Assembly: GCA_034180345.1 (NCBI GenBank)
Contig: JAXFOQ010000021.1
Coordinates: 7,303 to 71,302, forward strand
DNA length: 64,000 bases
Reading direction: 5' to 3'
Source: RGIG5681 sp034180345
Lineage (GTDB): Bacteria > Bacillota_I > Bacilli_A > Erysipelotrichales > Erysipelotrichaceae
The notes under the pieces were generated by a model. It was not told the DNA's origin and did no database searches. It was given only the letters and a program-made list of their open reading frames with translations. This document shows, one piece after another, positions 1-7,891 of the stretch; position 1 is the first letter of the stretch; every line of letters starts with the position of its first letter. A program made the position numbers and the translations under genes.

Positions 1-1
1 A

Positions 2-580
2 AATATCGTTAAGGATCCCTTTGTGATTTGCAATGCTGATGATTACTATGGTAAAGATGCTTTTAAGAAGATTTATCAATTTTTAGTTAATGATTTTGAT
101 GATAACACATATGCGATGGTGGGATATAAATTGACGAATACCTTAAGCGATTACGGAAGTGTTACTAGAGGTTATTGCCATGAAGAAAATGGTTATCTGG
201 TTGATATTCGTGAATTGATGAAAATTAAAAAAGATGGCGATAAGGTTATTTATGATGAAAATGGATCATGGAATGAAATCGATGCCAATGTGGCAGTATC
301 AATGAATTTCTGGGGTTTTAAACCTAGTGTTTTTGCTAAAGTCAACGAATTGTTTGCGAGTGAAATAGTTGGTGGAATTAAGGATAATCCATTAAAATAT
401 GAAGCCTTACTGCCTAATTATGTAGGTAAACTTGTAAGTGATAAAAATGCTAAGGTTAAAGTTTTAACCAGCGAGGATTCTTGGTTTGGAGTTACTTATC
501 AAGAAGATAAGCCGACAGTAGTGGCTAAGATTCAAAAATTTAAAGATCAAGGATTGTATCCTTTCGATCTTTGGAAGTAA
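2..580 (+). CDS. nucleotidyltransferase family protein, 5' truncated
   Basis: The reading frame is already open at the window edge, so the N-terminus lies outside; about 192 residues are visible. The segment NADDYYG is the metal- and sugar-nucleotide-binding signature of GT-A-fold NTP transferases (sugar-1-phosphate nucleotidylyltransferase-like), and SMNFWGF further on fits the same fold. The missing part should hold the N-terminal nucleotide-binding loop. These enzymes activate sugars or amino alcohols for envelope polymers; the exact substrate cannot be read from this fragment. A GTG codon at 23 is in frame but is very unlikely to be the start, because the family motif follows it immediately. 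The stop overlaps the start region of coaX, which suggests co-transcription. Confidence 0.75.
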   Translation, partial: NIVKDPFVICNADDYYGKDAFKKIYQFLVNDFDDNTYAMVGYKLTNTLSDYGSVTRGYCHEENGYLVDIRELMKIKKDGDKVIYDENGSWNEIDANVAVSMNFWGFKPSVFAKVNELFASEIVGGIKDNPLKYEALLPNYVGKLVSDKNAKVKVLTSEDSWFGVTYQEDKPTVVAKIQKFKDQGLYPFDLWK

Positions 581-582
581 TG

Positions 583-1329
583 ATGAAACTGGTTGTTGAT
601 GTCGGGAATACCAACATTAAATTTGCCTTTTATAAAGAATTTGAACAGCAGCATTTTATCAGTATTCCAACCAGAAAAGATTATAATTTTAAACAAGAAT
701 TGGAAAATATCTTTAAACAAGTAGATTTGAAAGATATTACCGTGGCAATCTATGTATCGGTAGTGCCAAGTATTGATGATTTATTTATTAATGAGTTAAG
801 AGCTATTAATTTGAATGTTTTTGTGATTGATACATCAATAAAAACAAATGTTATTTTAAATCAAATCGCTAAAAAAGAGTTGGGTAATGATTTGTTGTGT
901 TTGGCAGCTATTGGTTATTATATTTTTAATCAGGAATTTTTAGCGATTTCCATGGGTACAGCCAGTGCGTTGATTCATATTGATGATTCAGGGACTTTAA
1001 AGCATTCATTAATCTTTCCAGGTCTTAAAAGTGGTGCTCGTAATTTATTTGATAGTGCTGAAAAATTAGAGGCTATTGATATTTCAAAGCCCGAAAGTAT
1101 TTTAGCCCTCAATACCAACGCTGCATTAAGGGCGGGGATAGCATATGCTTATATTGGATCTATTGATTATATTTTAAGAAGGTATCAGCAAGAACTTGAC
1201 CGTGATTTTTTGGTAATCGCTAGTGGAGGCTTGGGGCAAATGGTTAAAGACGGTTGTGATATAATCGATTATTATGATCGTGATTTAGTAATTAAAGGAG
1301 CATTGTTTTTGTATGAATACAACCAATAA
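583..1329 (+). CDS. coaX: type III pantothenate kinase
   Basis: Phosphorylates pantothenate, the first step of coenzyme A synthesis, in the cytoplasm. The N-terminus VVDVGNTN is the CoaX phosphate-binding motif, GNDLLCLAA carries the conserved Asp region, and SMGTASAL is the second nucleotide-binding segment. About 248 residues is normal for the family. ATG at 583 is preferred because GGAAG lies at a good distance upstream; ATG at 580 overlaps the previous stop and is also possible. The 3' end overlaps maf by 17 bases, so the two are probably translationally coupled. Confidence 0.88.
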   Translation: MKLVVDVGNTNIKFAFYKEFEQQHFISIPTRKDYNFKQELENIFKQVDLKDITVAIYVSVVPSIDDLFINELRAINLNVFVIDTSIKTNVILNQIAKKELGNDLLCLAAIGYYIFNQEFLAISMGTASALIHIDDSGTLKHSLIFPGLKSGARNLFDSAEKLEAIDISKPESILALNTNAALRAGIAYAYIGSIDYILRRYQQELDRDFLVIASGGLGQMVKDGCDIIDYYDRDLVIKGALFLYEYNQ

Positions 1330-1882
1330 AAGAATTATTTTGGCTAGCGGATCACCAAGAAGAAAAGAATTGCTTAAAAATTTAGAAATAAATTTCGAAG
1401 TTATTACTTTAAGTATTGACGAAACGATGGATGATAGTTTATCTTTAGATGAACGATTAAAAAATCTTGCCTATCGCAAAGCAGAAGCGGTCTTTAAAAG
1501 CTGTGAAGATTCCCTTGTGATTGGAGCTGATACCATTGTAGTTATTGATGGTAAAATTTTAGGCAAGCCCAAAAATCGTCAAGATGCCTATGATATTTTA
1601 AAAACCTTAAGCGGTCGTACTCATGAGGTTAAAACAGGAGTTGCGATTATTACCAAGGAAAAATCAGATGTATTCATATCTACTACTAAGGTCAATTTTG
1701 CCCAAATGAGTGATGATGAAATATATAGGTATATTGAAACATCAGAACCGATGGATAAGGCTGGTGCCTATGGCATCCAAGGTTATGGTTCAAAATTTAT
1801 TACCAGTATTGACGGTGATTATTATACTGTTATGGGATTACCGATTAATATGTTGTATAATTATCTAAGGAATTATCTTTAG
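1313..1882 (+). CDS. maf: Maf family nucleotide pyrophosphatase
   Basis: A 189-residue Maf protein, a house-cleaning nucleoside triphosphate pyrophosphatase (dTTP/UTP type is the likely class). The N-terminal ILASGSPRRKELL motif, GADTIV with the catalytic acidic residue, LGKPK, and KAGAYGIQGYG are all present and in the usual order, so the enzyme looks intact. It starts inside the end of coaX and ends just before a tRNA gene. The family is often tied to cell division or nucleotide-pool sanitation; nothing here refines that. Confidence 0.9.
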   Translation: MNTTNKRIILASGSPRRKELLKNLEINFEVITLSIDETMDDSLSLDERLKNLAYRKAEAVFKSCEDSLVIGADTIVVIDGKILGKPKNRQDAYDILKTLSGRTHEVKTGVAIITKEKSDVFISTTKVNFAQMSDDEIYRYIETSEPMDKAGAYGIQGYGSKFITSIDGDYYTVMGLPINMLYNYLRNYL

Positions 1883-1889
1883 ATAATAT

Positions 1890-1963
1890 GCCGCTATAGT
1901 TTAGGGGTAAAACAAGCCCATGGTAAGGGCTAGTCCTCAGTTCAACTCTGGGTAGCGGCACCA
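1890..1963 (+). tRNA. tRNA-Thr (anticodon GGT)
   Basis: A complete cloverleaf can be folded: acceptor GCCGCTA/TAGCGGC, D-stem GTTT/AAAC, anticodon stem AGCCC/GGGCT with loop ATGGTAA (anticodon GGT at 1922-1924), a 4-base variable loop, T-stem CTCAG/CTGGG with loop TTCAACT, discriminator A and encoded CCA. Position 32 is A, slightly unusual. The 3' end abuts an integrase remnant on the opposite strand. Confidence 0.9.
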
Positions 1964-2422
1964 GTTATTAAATAAACCCTTGTTATACAAGGGTTTTTGT
2001 TTATTTTGAAGTGCTATAGGCACGATTTTTTTAAATTTATCACTTAAAATCATTATTTCTTCTATTTTGTTAGGGTATAAATGGCTATAAGCATCAAGCT
2101 TTATTGATATATTACTATGTCCTAAAAGCTTAGATATTAATATCGGTTGTGTTCCTAAATTGATGTAATAATTGGCACAAGAATGTCTGAAGTCATGGAT
2201 CCTTATTTGTTTTAGTTTTTGGGTTTTGCAAGCGCTGTTTTTATTGCTATCAATTTGATAATGATAAATAATTTCAGAAGAAACCACAGAATTTAATATT
2301 ACCTCTAAGGTCATAATATTAGAAAATATAATATTATACTTAATACGCTCCTCATTGTACTTGTCGTTATATTCTTTGAAATCTATTTTTCTTTCATATA
2401 CTATCTTTTTATCACTTAATAG
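1937..2422 (-). pseudogene. tyrosine recombinase (integrase) C-terminal remnant
   Basis: The frame carries the catalytic C-terminus of a phage/ICE tyrosine recombinase: HDFRHS (HxxR), LGHSN and the tyrosine context YSHLYPNK. It is open from about 2422; ATG at 2312-2314 is not the natural start because coding similarity seems to continue upstream. The first catalytic Arg segment and the N-terminal DNA-binding domains are missing. The frame ends within the T-arm of the adjacent tRNA-Thr. An integrase beside a tRNA 3' end is the classic layout of an integrated element, so this is probably the scar of one. It is almost certainly non-functional. Confidence 0.75.
1974..1998 (+). terminator. Rho-independent terminator after tRNA-Thr
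   Basis: The inverted repeat AAACCCTTG/CAAGGGTTT with loop TTATA runs into a T-run. It lies 10 bases after the tRNA CCA end and probably ends the coaX-maf-tRNA transcript. Confidence 0.8.
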
Positions 2423-2600
2423 TTAGCGCCTTTTTTAGCAAAATGATGTTTAAAAGGTGTAATTATGTTCATATAAAATAGTATTTGCTGAATTTTTATT
2501 AATATACTCATATTTAAGTTCTTTGTTGTTTTCTAAGTAGTCCACCTGTTCTGATGGTGTTATTTGACAATTTTTATTCAGAGGTATAAAATTTTAAATT
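2423..2600. other. AT-rich degenerate stretch, probable integrase or element remnant
   Basis: No intact gene is seen. On the minus strand short open stretches survive in different frames, interrupted by stops, including a frame running from about 2577 to 2457 that reads like a charged coding segment. I read this as decayed DNA of the element whose integrase remnant lies next to it; that is inference. Confidence 0.4.
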
Positions 2601-2614
2601 GTTGAGGACTCAAC
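2601..2614. promoter_or_regulatory. palindrome upstream of marR, candidate operator
   Basis: GTTGAG-GA-CTCAAC is a perfect 6-base-arm inverted repeat 28 bases before the marR start, with TAAAAT at 2620-2625 as a possible -10. MarR proteins commonly bind such palindromes in their own promoter, so autoregulation is plausible. Confidence 0.4.
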
Positions 2615-2642
2615 TTTATTAAAATGATGAGATTTAATTTTT

Positions 2643-3089
2643 ATGATTGAAAGATTTGAATTGTTTTCTAACAGTATATTTAAAATATCAAAAATTTGGC
2701 ATAAAGTTGCCACTGAAGAAATGTCGGAATTTGGATTAAATGCCGCCCATTTAATTTACATTATTGCCTTATATCGTCATAAAAAAGGTTTGAATGCTTC
2801 AGAGTTGGCATTAATAAGTGATAAGGATAAGTCTGATGTTTCGAGAAGTTTAAATTTATTATTGAAAAAAGAAATTGTTAAGAAGCAGCAAATTAATCAT
2901 AAGGCTTATGGTTGCTTATTTTATTTAACCGATAATGGTTTAAATATTGCGAAAAAAATATTTAAAAAAATTGAAATTGTAATGACGATTGCGAATAAAA
3001 ATATCAGCGATGAGCAGCGCCAACATTTTTATGAAGTTTTAGAGTCTTTTACTAAAAATATTTCAGAAATTGCTGAAATGAAAATTTAA
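2643..3089 (+). CDS. MarR family transcriptional regulator
   Basis: A 148-residue winged-helix regulator. The central part (about residues 45-100) reads LNASELALISDKDKSDVSR followed by a wing segment, the typical MarR layout flanked by helices for dimerisation. No clear Shine-Dalgarno precedes the ATG. It lies 14 bases before the membrane-anchored hydrolase gene and probably forms an operon with it, so it may control that gene and itself. The inducing ligand is unknown. Confidence 0.8.
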   Translation: MIERFELFSNSIFKISKIWHKVATEEMSEFGLNAAHLIYIIALYRHKKGLNASELALISDKDKSDVSRSLNLLLKKEIVKKQQINHKAYGCLFYLTDNGLNIAKKIFKKIEIVMTIANKNISDEQRQHFYEVLESFTKNISEIAEMKI

Positions 3090-3103
3090 TTTGAGAGGCA
3101 TTT

Positions 3104-4075
3104 ATGAATAAAAAGAAGAAATTACTACGAAGAATTATTTTAAGTACTGTTGTTTTAATTTTTGTGCTATTATTGGCAATTTCCAATTATCTTTTTGAGT
3201 ATGCTATTTATCGAAAAGGTACTGGTGGCAATAGAAATGTCAAGGTGGCTGAAAATTTAAAAAATAGTGAAGAAAAATCAGATAAACTTAAAGAAACTAA
3301 AAAAATAAAAAAGACAGAGGCTAATCAGTATTTTGAAAAAAATATTGAAAAGGAAGATTTTGTTAAGACTGGTGATGGTTTAAATTTAAAGCTTTATTAT
3401 CTCAATAAGCCCGAAAACAACAAATGGGTTTTATTGATTCATGGTTATAGAGCGGATCATAAAGATATGTATGTCTATGCTAAGATGTATCATCAAAATG
3501 GATATAATGTTTTGATGCCTGATTTAAGAGCCTGTGGTGCTTCGGAGGGCAAATATATCGGCATGGGCATTCTGGATAAAGAAGATATGAAAATTATGCT
3601 TGATTGGATTTTGAATAAAAACAAAGATGCTGAAATAGTTGTTCATGGCAATTCGATGGGAGCTGCTACGGCACTTTTATTATCAGGTGAAAAAGAGGCG
3701 GAAAAAGTTAAGGCCTTTGTGGGAGATTCTGGTTATACCAGTGTTTATGAAATATTTAAATCAGAATTGCATTTGCGTTTTGGACTTCCTAGTTTTCCAA
3801 TCCTAGATCTTGCAGGAATATTTTGTAATTTGAAAGCCGGATATAGTTTTAATCAAGTGTCGGTTGTTGATGCGATTTCCAAGTCGACTAAACCTATTCT
3901 TTTGATTCATGGAAAGAAAGATGACTTTGTTCCTTTTTCGATGATGGAAATCCTTTATAACGCTAAGAAAACAGGCGATAAGTTACAATTAATATCTGAA
4001 AATGCCGCTCATGTTGAAAGTATCTTTGATCTTGGTGATGAGTATGAAAAGACGGTATTAAAATTTATCCGTTAG
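3104..4075 (+). CDS. membrane-anchored alpha/beta hydrolase
   Basis: A 323-residue protein with an N-terminal hydrophobic segment (about residues 9-33), then a Lys/Glu-rich linker and an alpha/beta-hydrolase domain. LLIHGYRADHKD is the oxyanion-hole region, HGNSMGAAT is the nucleophile elbow, HGKKDDFVP supplies the acid and AAHVES the histidine. The layout suggests an extracytoplasmic, membrane-tethered esterase or peptidase of the serine-aminopeptidase-like group; the substrate is unknown. GAGAGG upstream of ATG serves as the ribosome binding site. It is co-oriented with the preceding marR gene. Confidence 0.82.
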   Translation: MNKKKKLLRRIILSTVVLIFVLLLAISNYLFEYAIYRKGTGGNRNVKVAENLKNSEEKSDKLKETKKIKKTEANQYFEKNIEKEDFVKTGDGLNLKLYYLNKPENNKWVLLIHGYRADHKDMYVYAKMYHQNGYNVLMPDLRACGASEGKYIGMGILDKEDMKIMLDWILNKNKDAEIVVHGNSMGAATALLLSGEKEAEKVKAFVGDSGYTSVYEIFKSELHLRFGLPSFPILDLAGIFCNLKAGYSFNQVSVVDAISKSTKPILLIHGKKDDFVPFSMMEILYNAKKTGDKLQLISENAAHVESIFDLGDEYEKTVLKFIR

Positions 4076-4110
4076 TTATTCTGATACCTAAAGATAATAT
4101 TAATGTGATA

Positions 4111-4138
4111 TTGACAAGTAAATAAATAGTGGTAATAT
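4111..4138 (+). promoter_or_regulatory. promoter of rpmG-secE-nusG
   Basis: A perfect -35 TTGACA (4111-4116) and TAATAT (4133-4138) are separated by 16 bases. A second candidate, TTGACG at 4150 and TATTTT at 4173 with 17-base spacing, follows closely. Confidence 0.65.
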
Positions 4139-4144
4139 ATAAAT

Positions 4145-4178
4145 AGTTATTGACGAAGCAACAATAACTTTTTATTTT
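4145..4178 (+). terminator. hairpin with U-tract between promoter and rpmG
   Basis: AGTTATTG (4145-4152) pairs with CAATAACT (4162-4169) and is followed by TTTTTATTTT. It may end the upstream hydrolase transcript. It also lies at the predicted 5' end of the rpmG transcript and overlaps the second candidate promoter. Confidence 0.55.
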
Positions 4179-4195
4179 CTTAAAAAGGAGGAATT

Positions 4196-4351
4196 ATGCC
4201 TAAAAAAGATCGTGTTATTTTAACTTGCACCCAATGCTTATCTAGGAACTATAGTACTCATAAGAATAAAAAAGTTAATCTTGAGCGTCTGGAATTAATG
4301 AAATTTTGTAAGAGGTGTGGTACTCACACAATACACAAAGAAACTAAATAA
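4196..4351 (+). CDS. rpmG: 50S ribosomal protein L33
   Basis: A 51-residue zinc-ribbon form of L33. The CTQC and CKRC pairs give the four metal-binding cysteines, so this is the zinc-dependent version. A strong GGAGG lies just before ATG. It stands in its common Firmicute position directly ahead of secE and nusG and binds 23S rRNA near the E site. Confidence 0.9.
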   Translation: MPKKDRVILTCTQCLSRNYSTHKNKKVNLERLELMKFCKRCGTHTIHKETK

Positions 4352-4362
4352 AGGAGATTAAT

Positions 4363-4539
4363 ATGAAGTGGTTTAGTATTGAAGGAATCTTAAAAGAAAT
4401 TGGAAAAATTAGATGGCCAAAGAAAGCAGAATTATTTAAAACATTTGGTGAAGTACTGATTGTTGTGGTGCTATTTATGTTGTTTTTCATTGCCGCCGAT
4501 GTTTTAGTGAGTTTTGTATTGAAATTATTAGGAATTTAG
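4363..4539 (+). CDS. secE: preprotein translocase subunit SecE
   Basis: A 58-residue single-span SecE. The amphipathic segment IGKIRWPKKAELF is the characteristic cytoplasmic motif, followed by one membrane helix at about residues 33-57. It partners with SecY, encoded at 33490, in the general secretion channel. GGAG precedes the ATG. It is packed between rpmG and nusG as in most bacteria. Confidence 0.92.
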   Translation: MKWFSIEGILKEIGKIRWPKKAELFKTFGEVLIVVVLFMLFFIAADVLVSFVLKLLGI

Positions 4540-4548
4540 GAGGCAAGA

Positions 4549-5094
4549 ATGTCTGAAACAAAAAAAGAATGGTATGTGGTAAACTGCTATGCAGGTCATG
4601 AAAACCATGTAAAAGAAAATCTTGAAAAGCGTGCTATTTCTATGGGCATTACTGATAATTTATTTAGGATTATCGTTGCCGAAGAAGCTGATGTTGAAAT
4701 TAAGAATGGCAAGACCATTGAAACGATGAAGAATCTTTATCCTGGATATTTATTTGTAGAAATGATTATGACCGATGAATCTTGGTATGTTGTTCGTAAT
4801 ACCCCGGGAGTAACAGGCTTTATCGGTTCCAGTGGTAAGGGTGCTAAACCCTTTCCTGTAGATCAGGCTGAAATTGACAGTGTCTTAAGACGCATTGGTC
4901 ATAAAGATGCTAATGTGCGTATTGACTTTGCCTTGGGTGATACTGTTAAAATTCTTAGTGGTCCGTTTGCGGGTATGGAAGGTATTGTTGATGAAATGAA
5001 CGATCAAACTCGCACTGCTAAAGTACTGACAATTTTATTTGGTCGTGAAACTCCAACTGATATTGAATATAATTTGTTGGAAAAAGTATTATAA
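4549..5094 (+). CDS. nusG: transcription termination/antitermination protein NusG
   Basis: A 181-residue protein with an N-terminal NGN domain (WYVVNCYAGHE, YPGYLFVEM, VRNTPGVTGFIG) and a C-terminal KOW domain (LGDTVKILSGPFAGMEGIVDEM). It binds RNA polymerase and modulates pausing and termination. AGGAGG precedes the ATG. In most relatives rplK and rplA follow at once; here a terminator follows and those genes lie some 11.4 kb downstream. Confidence 0.96.
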   Translation: MSETKKEWYVVNCYAGHENHVKENLEKRAISMGITDNLFRIIVAEEADVEIKNGKTIETMKNLYPGYLFVEMIMTDESWYVVRNTPGVTGFIGSSGKGAKPFPVDQAEIDSVLRRIGHKDANVRIDFALGDTVKILSGPFAGMEGIVDEMNDQTRTAKVLTILFGRETPTDIEYNLLEKVL

Positions 5095-5110
5095 TAAAAA
5101 TTATCTATTG

Positions 5111-5138
5111 CCAACTTCTTAATAGGAGTTGGTTTTTT
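5111..5138 (+). terminator. terminator after nusG
   Basis: CCAACTTC pairs with GGAGTTGG (one G-U pair) around a short loop and is followed by six T. It ends the rpmG-secE-nusG transcript and separates it from the accessory genes. Confidence 0.8.
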
Positions 5139-5174
5139 ATTAGGTAATATCCTGTTATTGTCTATTAATAGATT

Positions 5175-6002
5175 ATGAATAAGAGAATGCTATTTAAACC
5201 AGAATTGGTATATGAATATATGAAAAGGTATCATTACTTTCCTAAAGTTGGCGAATTTTTATTGATGATCTTGGATGCTAAATTACAGCTTATCAATATT
5301 AATTATCATTGTATTACTGAAAGTTTTATATCAATAATGAAAAAGAGTTATGTCCCTAAAATGTCAGGAGTAATGATTATCTATCATTGTGATCAGCCCA
5401 AATGTGTAATTGATGCTTTTAGGCTGCTTGGTATTGATATTGTTGATATTTTCTATATTAAAAATCATACTTTAATCGGTTATAATTCCAAAGAGGTGTA
5501 TGGAATATTACCTAACATTAGAAATGATTTTATCAATAATAAACCCATCATTTATCCAAATATGGATAATTTAATTAACCATACCTTAAAAGATTTATTA
5601 ATAGGTACTTTTATGGAAACAATAAATTTTAAATTACTTAAGGTAATTGAGCTATTTAAGAACTTGGATCAAGAATATTTTGTATTGATGATGATAGATT
5701 ATCAAAAAAGAGTTAGGGAAGTGTTAATACCCTTTAAGGGTGGCCTTAATTCTTCAATTGTTGATCCCAGGGTGTTGATTAAATATTTTGTTGATGATAA
5801 CTTCGGTTTTTGTGTTATGTTTCATAATCATCCTAGTGGGATTGTCGATCCTTCAAAAGAAGACCTGATGATAACTGAAAGATTTAAAGCGATTATGAAA
5901 CTTTTTAACAAAGAATTATATGCGCACTATATTTTGGGTCGATATGAGATATATGAAATAATTAATAAAAAATTATTAGATATAACTAACAAAGTGCTAT
6001 AA
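5175..6002 (+). CDS. RadC-like JAB/MPN protein with two tandem domains
   Basis: A 275-residue protein. The C-terminal half (about 165-270) has the RadC/JAMM metalloprotease-like signature HNHPSG with PSKEDLMITE and a closing strand like RadC family members. The N-terminal half (about 25-115) follows the same order of strands and helices (EFLLMILDAKLQL against EYFVLMMIDYQKR; IIYH where the other half has MFHNHPSG; IFYIKNHTLIGY against AHYILGRYEIYE) but lacks the metal ligands. It thus looks like an internal duplication with one dead copy. RadC's biochemical role is unsettled. There is no Shine-Dalgarno; TATTAA sits six bases before ATG, which may mean a leaderless mRNA. No partner gene is evident. 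Confidence 0.72.
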   Translation: MNKRMLFKPELVYEYMKRYHYFPKVGEFLLMILDAKLQLININYHCITESFISIMKKSYVPKMSGVMIIYHCDQPKCVIDAFRLLGIDIVDIFYIKNHTLIGYNSKEVYGILPNIRNDFINNKPIIYPNMDNLINHTLKDLLIGTFMETINFKLLKVIELFKNLDQEYFVLMMIDYQKRVREVLIPFKGGLNSSIVDPRVLIKYFVDDNFGFCVMFHNHPSGIVDPSKEDLMITERFKAIMKLFNKELYAHYILGRYEIYEIINKKLLDITNKVL

Positions 6003-6026
6003 TGTTGGTATTGGAGGTATTATACT

Positions 6027-6914
6027 ATGAATAAGGAACAATTAGCACAAGTCAGTGCTGGTAAAGGCTTTATTGCCGCTTTAGATCAATCAGGAGGCTC
6101 AACACCAAAAGCTTTAAAGGCATATGGAATTAATGAAGATGCTTATCAAGATGAGAGTGAAATGTTTGATCTGGTCCATCAAATGCGCAGTCGAATGCTT
6201 ACTTCAAAAGCTATGTCATCAGATCGCATTGTCGGGGTGATATTATTTGAAGCAACGATGAAACGCAAAATCGAAGGTTTATTTACAGCCGATTATTGTT
6301 GGGAAAAGAAACATATTGTCCCATTCCTTAAAGTTGATCAAGGCTTGGCAGCTGAAAAAGACGATTGTAAGATGATGAAGCCCTTTGAAGGTTTAGAGGA
6401 ATTATTAAAAGAGGCTACAGAATATCATATTTTCGGTACTAAAATGCGTAGCGTTATCTATAAAAATAATGTTATTGGTATTGAAAATGTTGTCAATCAA
6501 CAATTTGAATGGGCTAAAATAATCGCTTCATTTGGTTTGGTACCGATTATTGAACCAGAAATTGATATTAATAATCCTGATAAAGAAGCTGCTGAAAAGA
6601 ATTTAAAGAAAGCGATATTAAAACATCTTAATAGCATCGATTATCCGGTGATGTTAAAATTAACTCTACCTGAAGTAAGTGATGAATATCTTGAACTTGT
6701 TGAACATAAGAATGTTATCAAGGTCGTGGCCTTAAGTGGTGGTTATAGCCAAGAACACGCCAATGAATTATTAGCAAGAAATCACGGTATCATCGCCTCT
6801 TTCTCAAGAGCCTTGGCATCGGAGATTAGATTTCAACAAAGTCCAGCAGAGTTTGATGAGGTGCTTTCAAATAGTATTGAAAAAATCTATCAGGCATCTG
6901 TGAATAAACAATAA
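6027..6914 (+). CDS. fda: class I fructose-bisphosphate aldolase
   Basis: A 295-residue Schiff-base aldolase of the bacterial class I type, cleaving fructose-1,6-bisphosphate in glycolysis. The start GKGFIAALDQSGGSTPKAL is diagnostic; the KLTLPE segment holds a candidate active-site lysine and ALSGGYS the phosphate-binding strand. A perfect GGAGG lies before the ATG, and TATAAT at about 5999 is a likely -10. It stands alone, ended by a hairpin shared with the convergent AraC gene. Confidence 0.9.
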   Translation: MNKEQLAQVSAGKGFIAALDQSGGSTPKALKAYGINEDAYQDESEMFDLVHQMRSRMLTSKAMSSDRIVGVILFEATMKRKIEGLFTADYCWEKKHIVPFLKVDQGLAAEKDDCKMMKPFEGLEELLKEATEYHIFGTKMRSVIYKNNVIGIENVVNQQFEWAKIIASFGLVPIIEPEIDINNPDKEAAEKNLKKAILKHLNSIDYPVMLKLTLPEVSDEYLELVEHKNVIKVVALSGGYSQEHANELLARNHGIIASFSRALASEIRFQQSPAEFDEVLSNSIEKIYQASVNKQ

Positions 6915-6940
6915 GAAGACGCTTAGTCTTCTTTATTTTT
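6913..6940. terminator. bidirectional terminator between fda and the AraC gene
   Basis: AAGAAGAC/GTCTTCTT with loop GCTTA is followed by T-rich sequence on the plus strand and preceded by A-rich sequence for the minus strand. It overlaps the last codons of the AraC gene. Confidence 0.75.
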
Positions 6941-7873
6941 ATTTGCGATTTTAAGCATATCTTTAGGACTGATGCCCTTATATTTTTTAAAGAGAATTGA
7001 AAAACGGCTGTGGGAAGTATAGCCGACAGATTTGGCAATATCTTTAATATTAAGTGAGGTGGTGGTGATTAAATTTTCAGCAATATTCATTCTTTTCCTT
7101 TGGGTGTATTCGGTAATACTCATATGATAGCGTTGTTTAAAGAGTTTTTTTAATTTGGTACCACTCATTGTTGAGATTTGTTCTAAAATTTGTTGGGGTA
7201 TATTCAAAGAAAAATGATCATTAATATAATTTGTTACACTGTCCAGTGCCAGTTCATCATTTTTAGATATGGTGGTGGTATTTTGATTAAAATAAGCATC
7301 AAGGGTAATACTCAACCACTCTTTAGCCTTGGCTTCAAAAAAGATTTTAGCAGCAGGTTCTGCCATTGTGCAGTTAATAATTGATTCGCTTAACTTGGCT
7401 AAGGGCTTAACAATAAGTTTTCTAGTATCAAAAAAGATATTTAATAGTTTATGTTGATCATTTAAAGGCAGATATTCCTTAAGTAAGTTTTCTTTAAAGT
7501 TAATACCGACACTGGAATACGGAAAGTTACCGTGAAGTAAGAATTTAAGATTATAATCTTTAGCATCATTCACAAAGACAATATTGGAACTTAAATTTTG
7601 ATAAGGCGATATACATTCGCCATTAGCACATTTTAAATATGATGAAGAAAAAAAGACAATTTCACCAAAACGATGATTATTTTCAATGATGGTATCTTTT
7701 TTGATGTAAAAATCATGAATATTGATAATAAAGGACTCACTTTCATAATACCAATAATTACCGACGATATATTCATTATCAAATTTAAAGGTTTTACCTG
7801 CCTTGCAGTATTTGTGGTTATCACGATCTTCGGTTAAACCGAGTTTTTCCAGTAAGGCTTTAAATTCATTCAT
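6923..7873 (-). CDS. AraC family transcriptional regulator
   Basis: A 316-residue regulator. The C-terminal third (about 215-310) contains two helix-turn-helix motifs: IPQQILEQISTMSGTKLKKLFKQ and IKDIAKSVGYTSHSRFSILFKKYKGISPKD, standard for AraC/XylS. The N-terminal part is a sensory domain with no recognised ligand motif. It is transcribed divergently from two ABC-exporter genes, and three copies of a 9-12 base repeat lie between them, so it probably controls that pair. Similar regulator-plus-two-half-transporter sets are often linked to siderophore or peptide transport; that parallel is inference. The RBS is AGGAG. Confidence 0.85.
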   Translation of the reverse strand: MNEFKALLEKLGLTEDRDNHKYCKAGKTFKFDNEYIVGNYWYYESESFIINIHDFYIKKDTIIENNHRFGEIVFFSSSYLKCANGECISPYQNLSSNIVFVNDAKDYNLKFLLHGNFPYSSVGINFKENLLKEYLPLNDQHKLLNIFFDTRKLIVKPLAKLSESIINCTMAEPAAKIFFEAKAKEWLSITLDAYFNQNTTTISKNDELALDSVTNYINDHFSLNIPQQILEQISTMSGTKLKKLFKQRYHMSITEYTQRKRMNIAENLITTTSLNIKDIAKSVGYTSHSRFSILFKKYKGISPKDMLKIANKNKED

Positions 7874-7891
7874 TTTATTAACTCCTATCTT

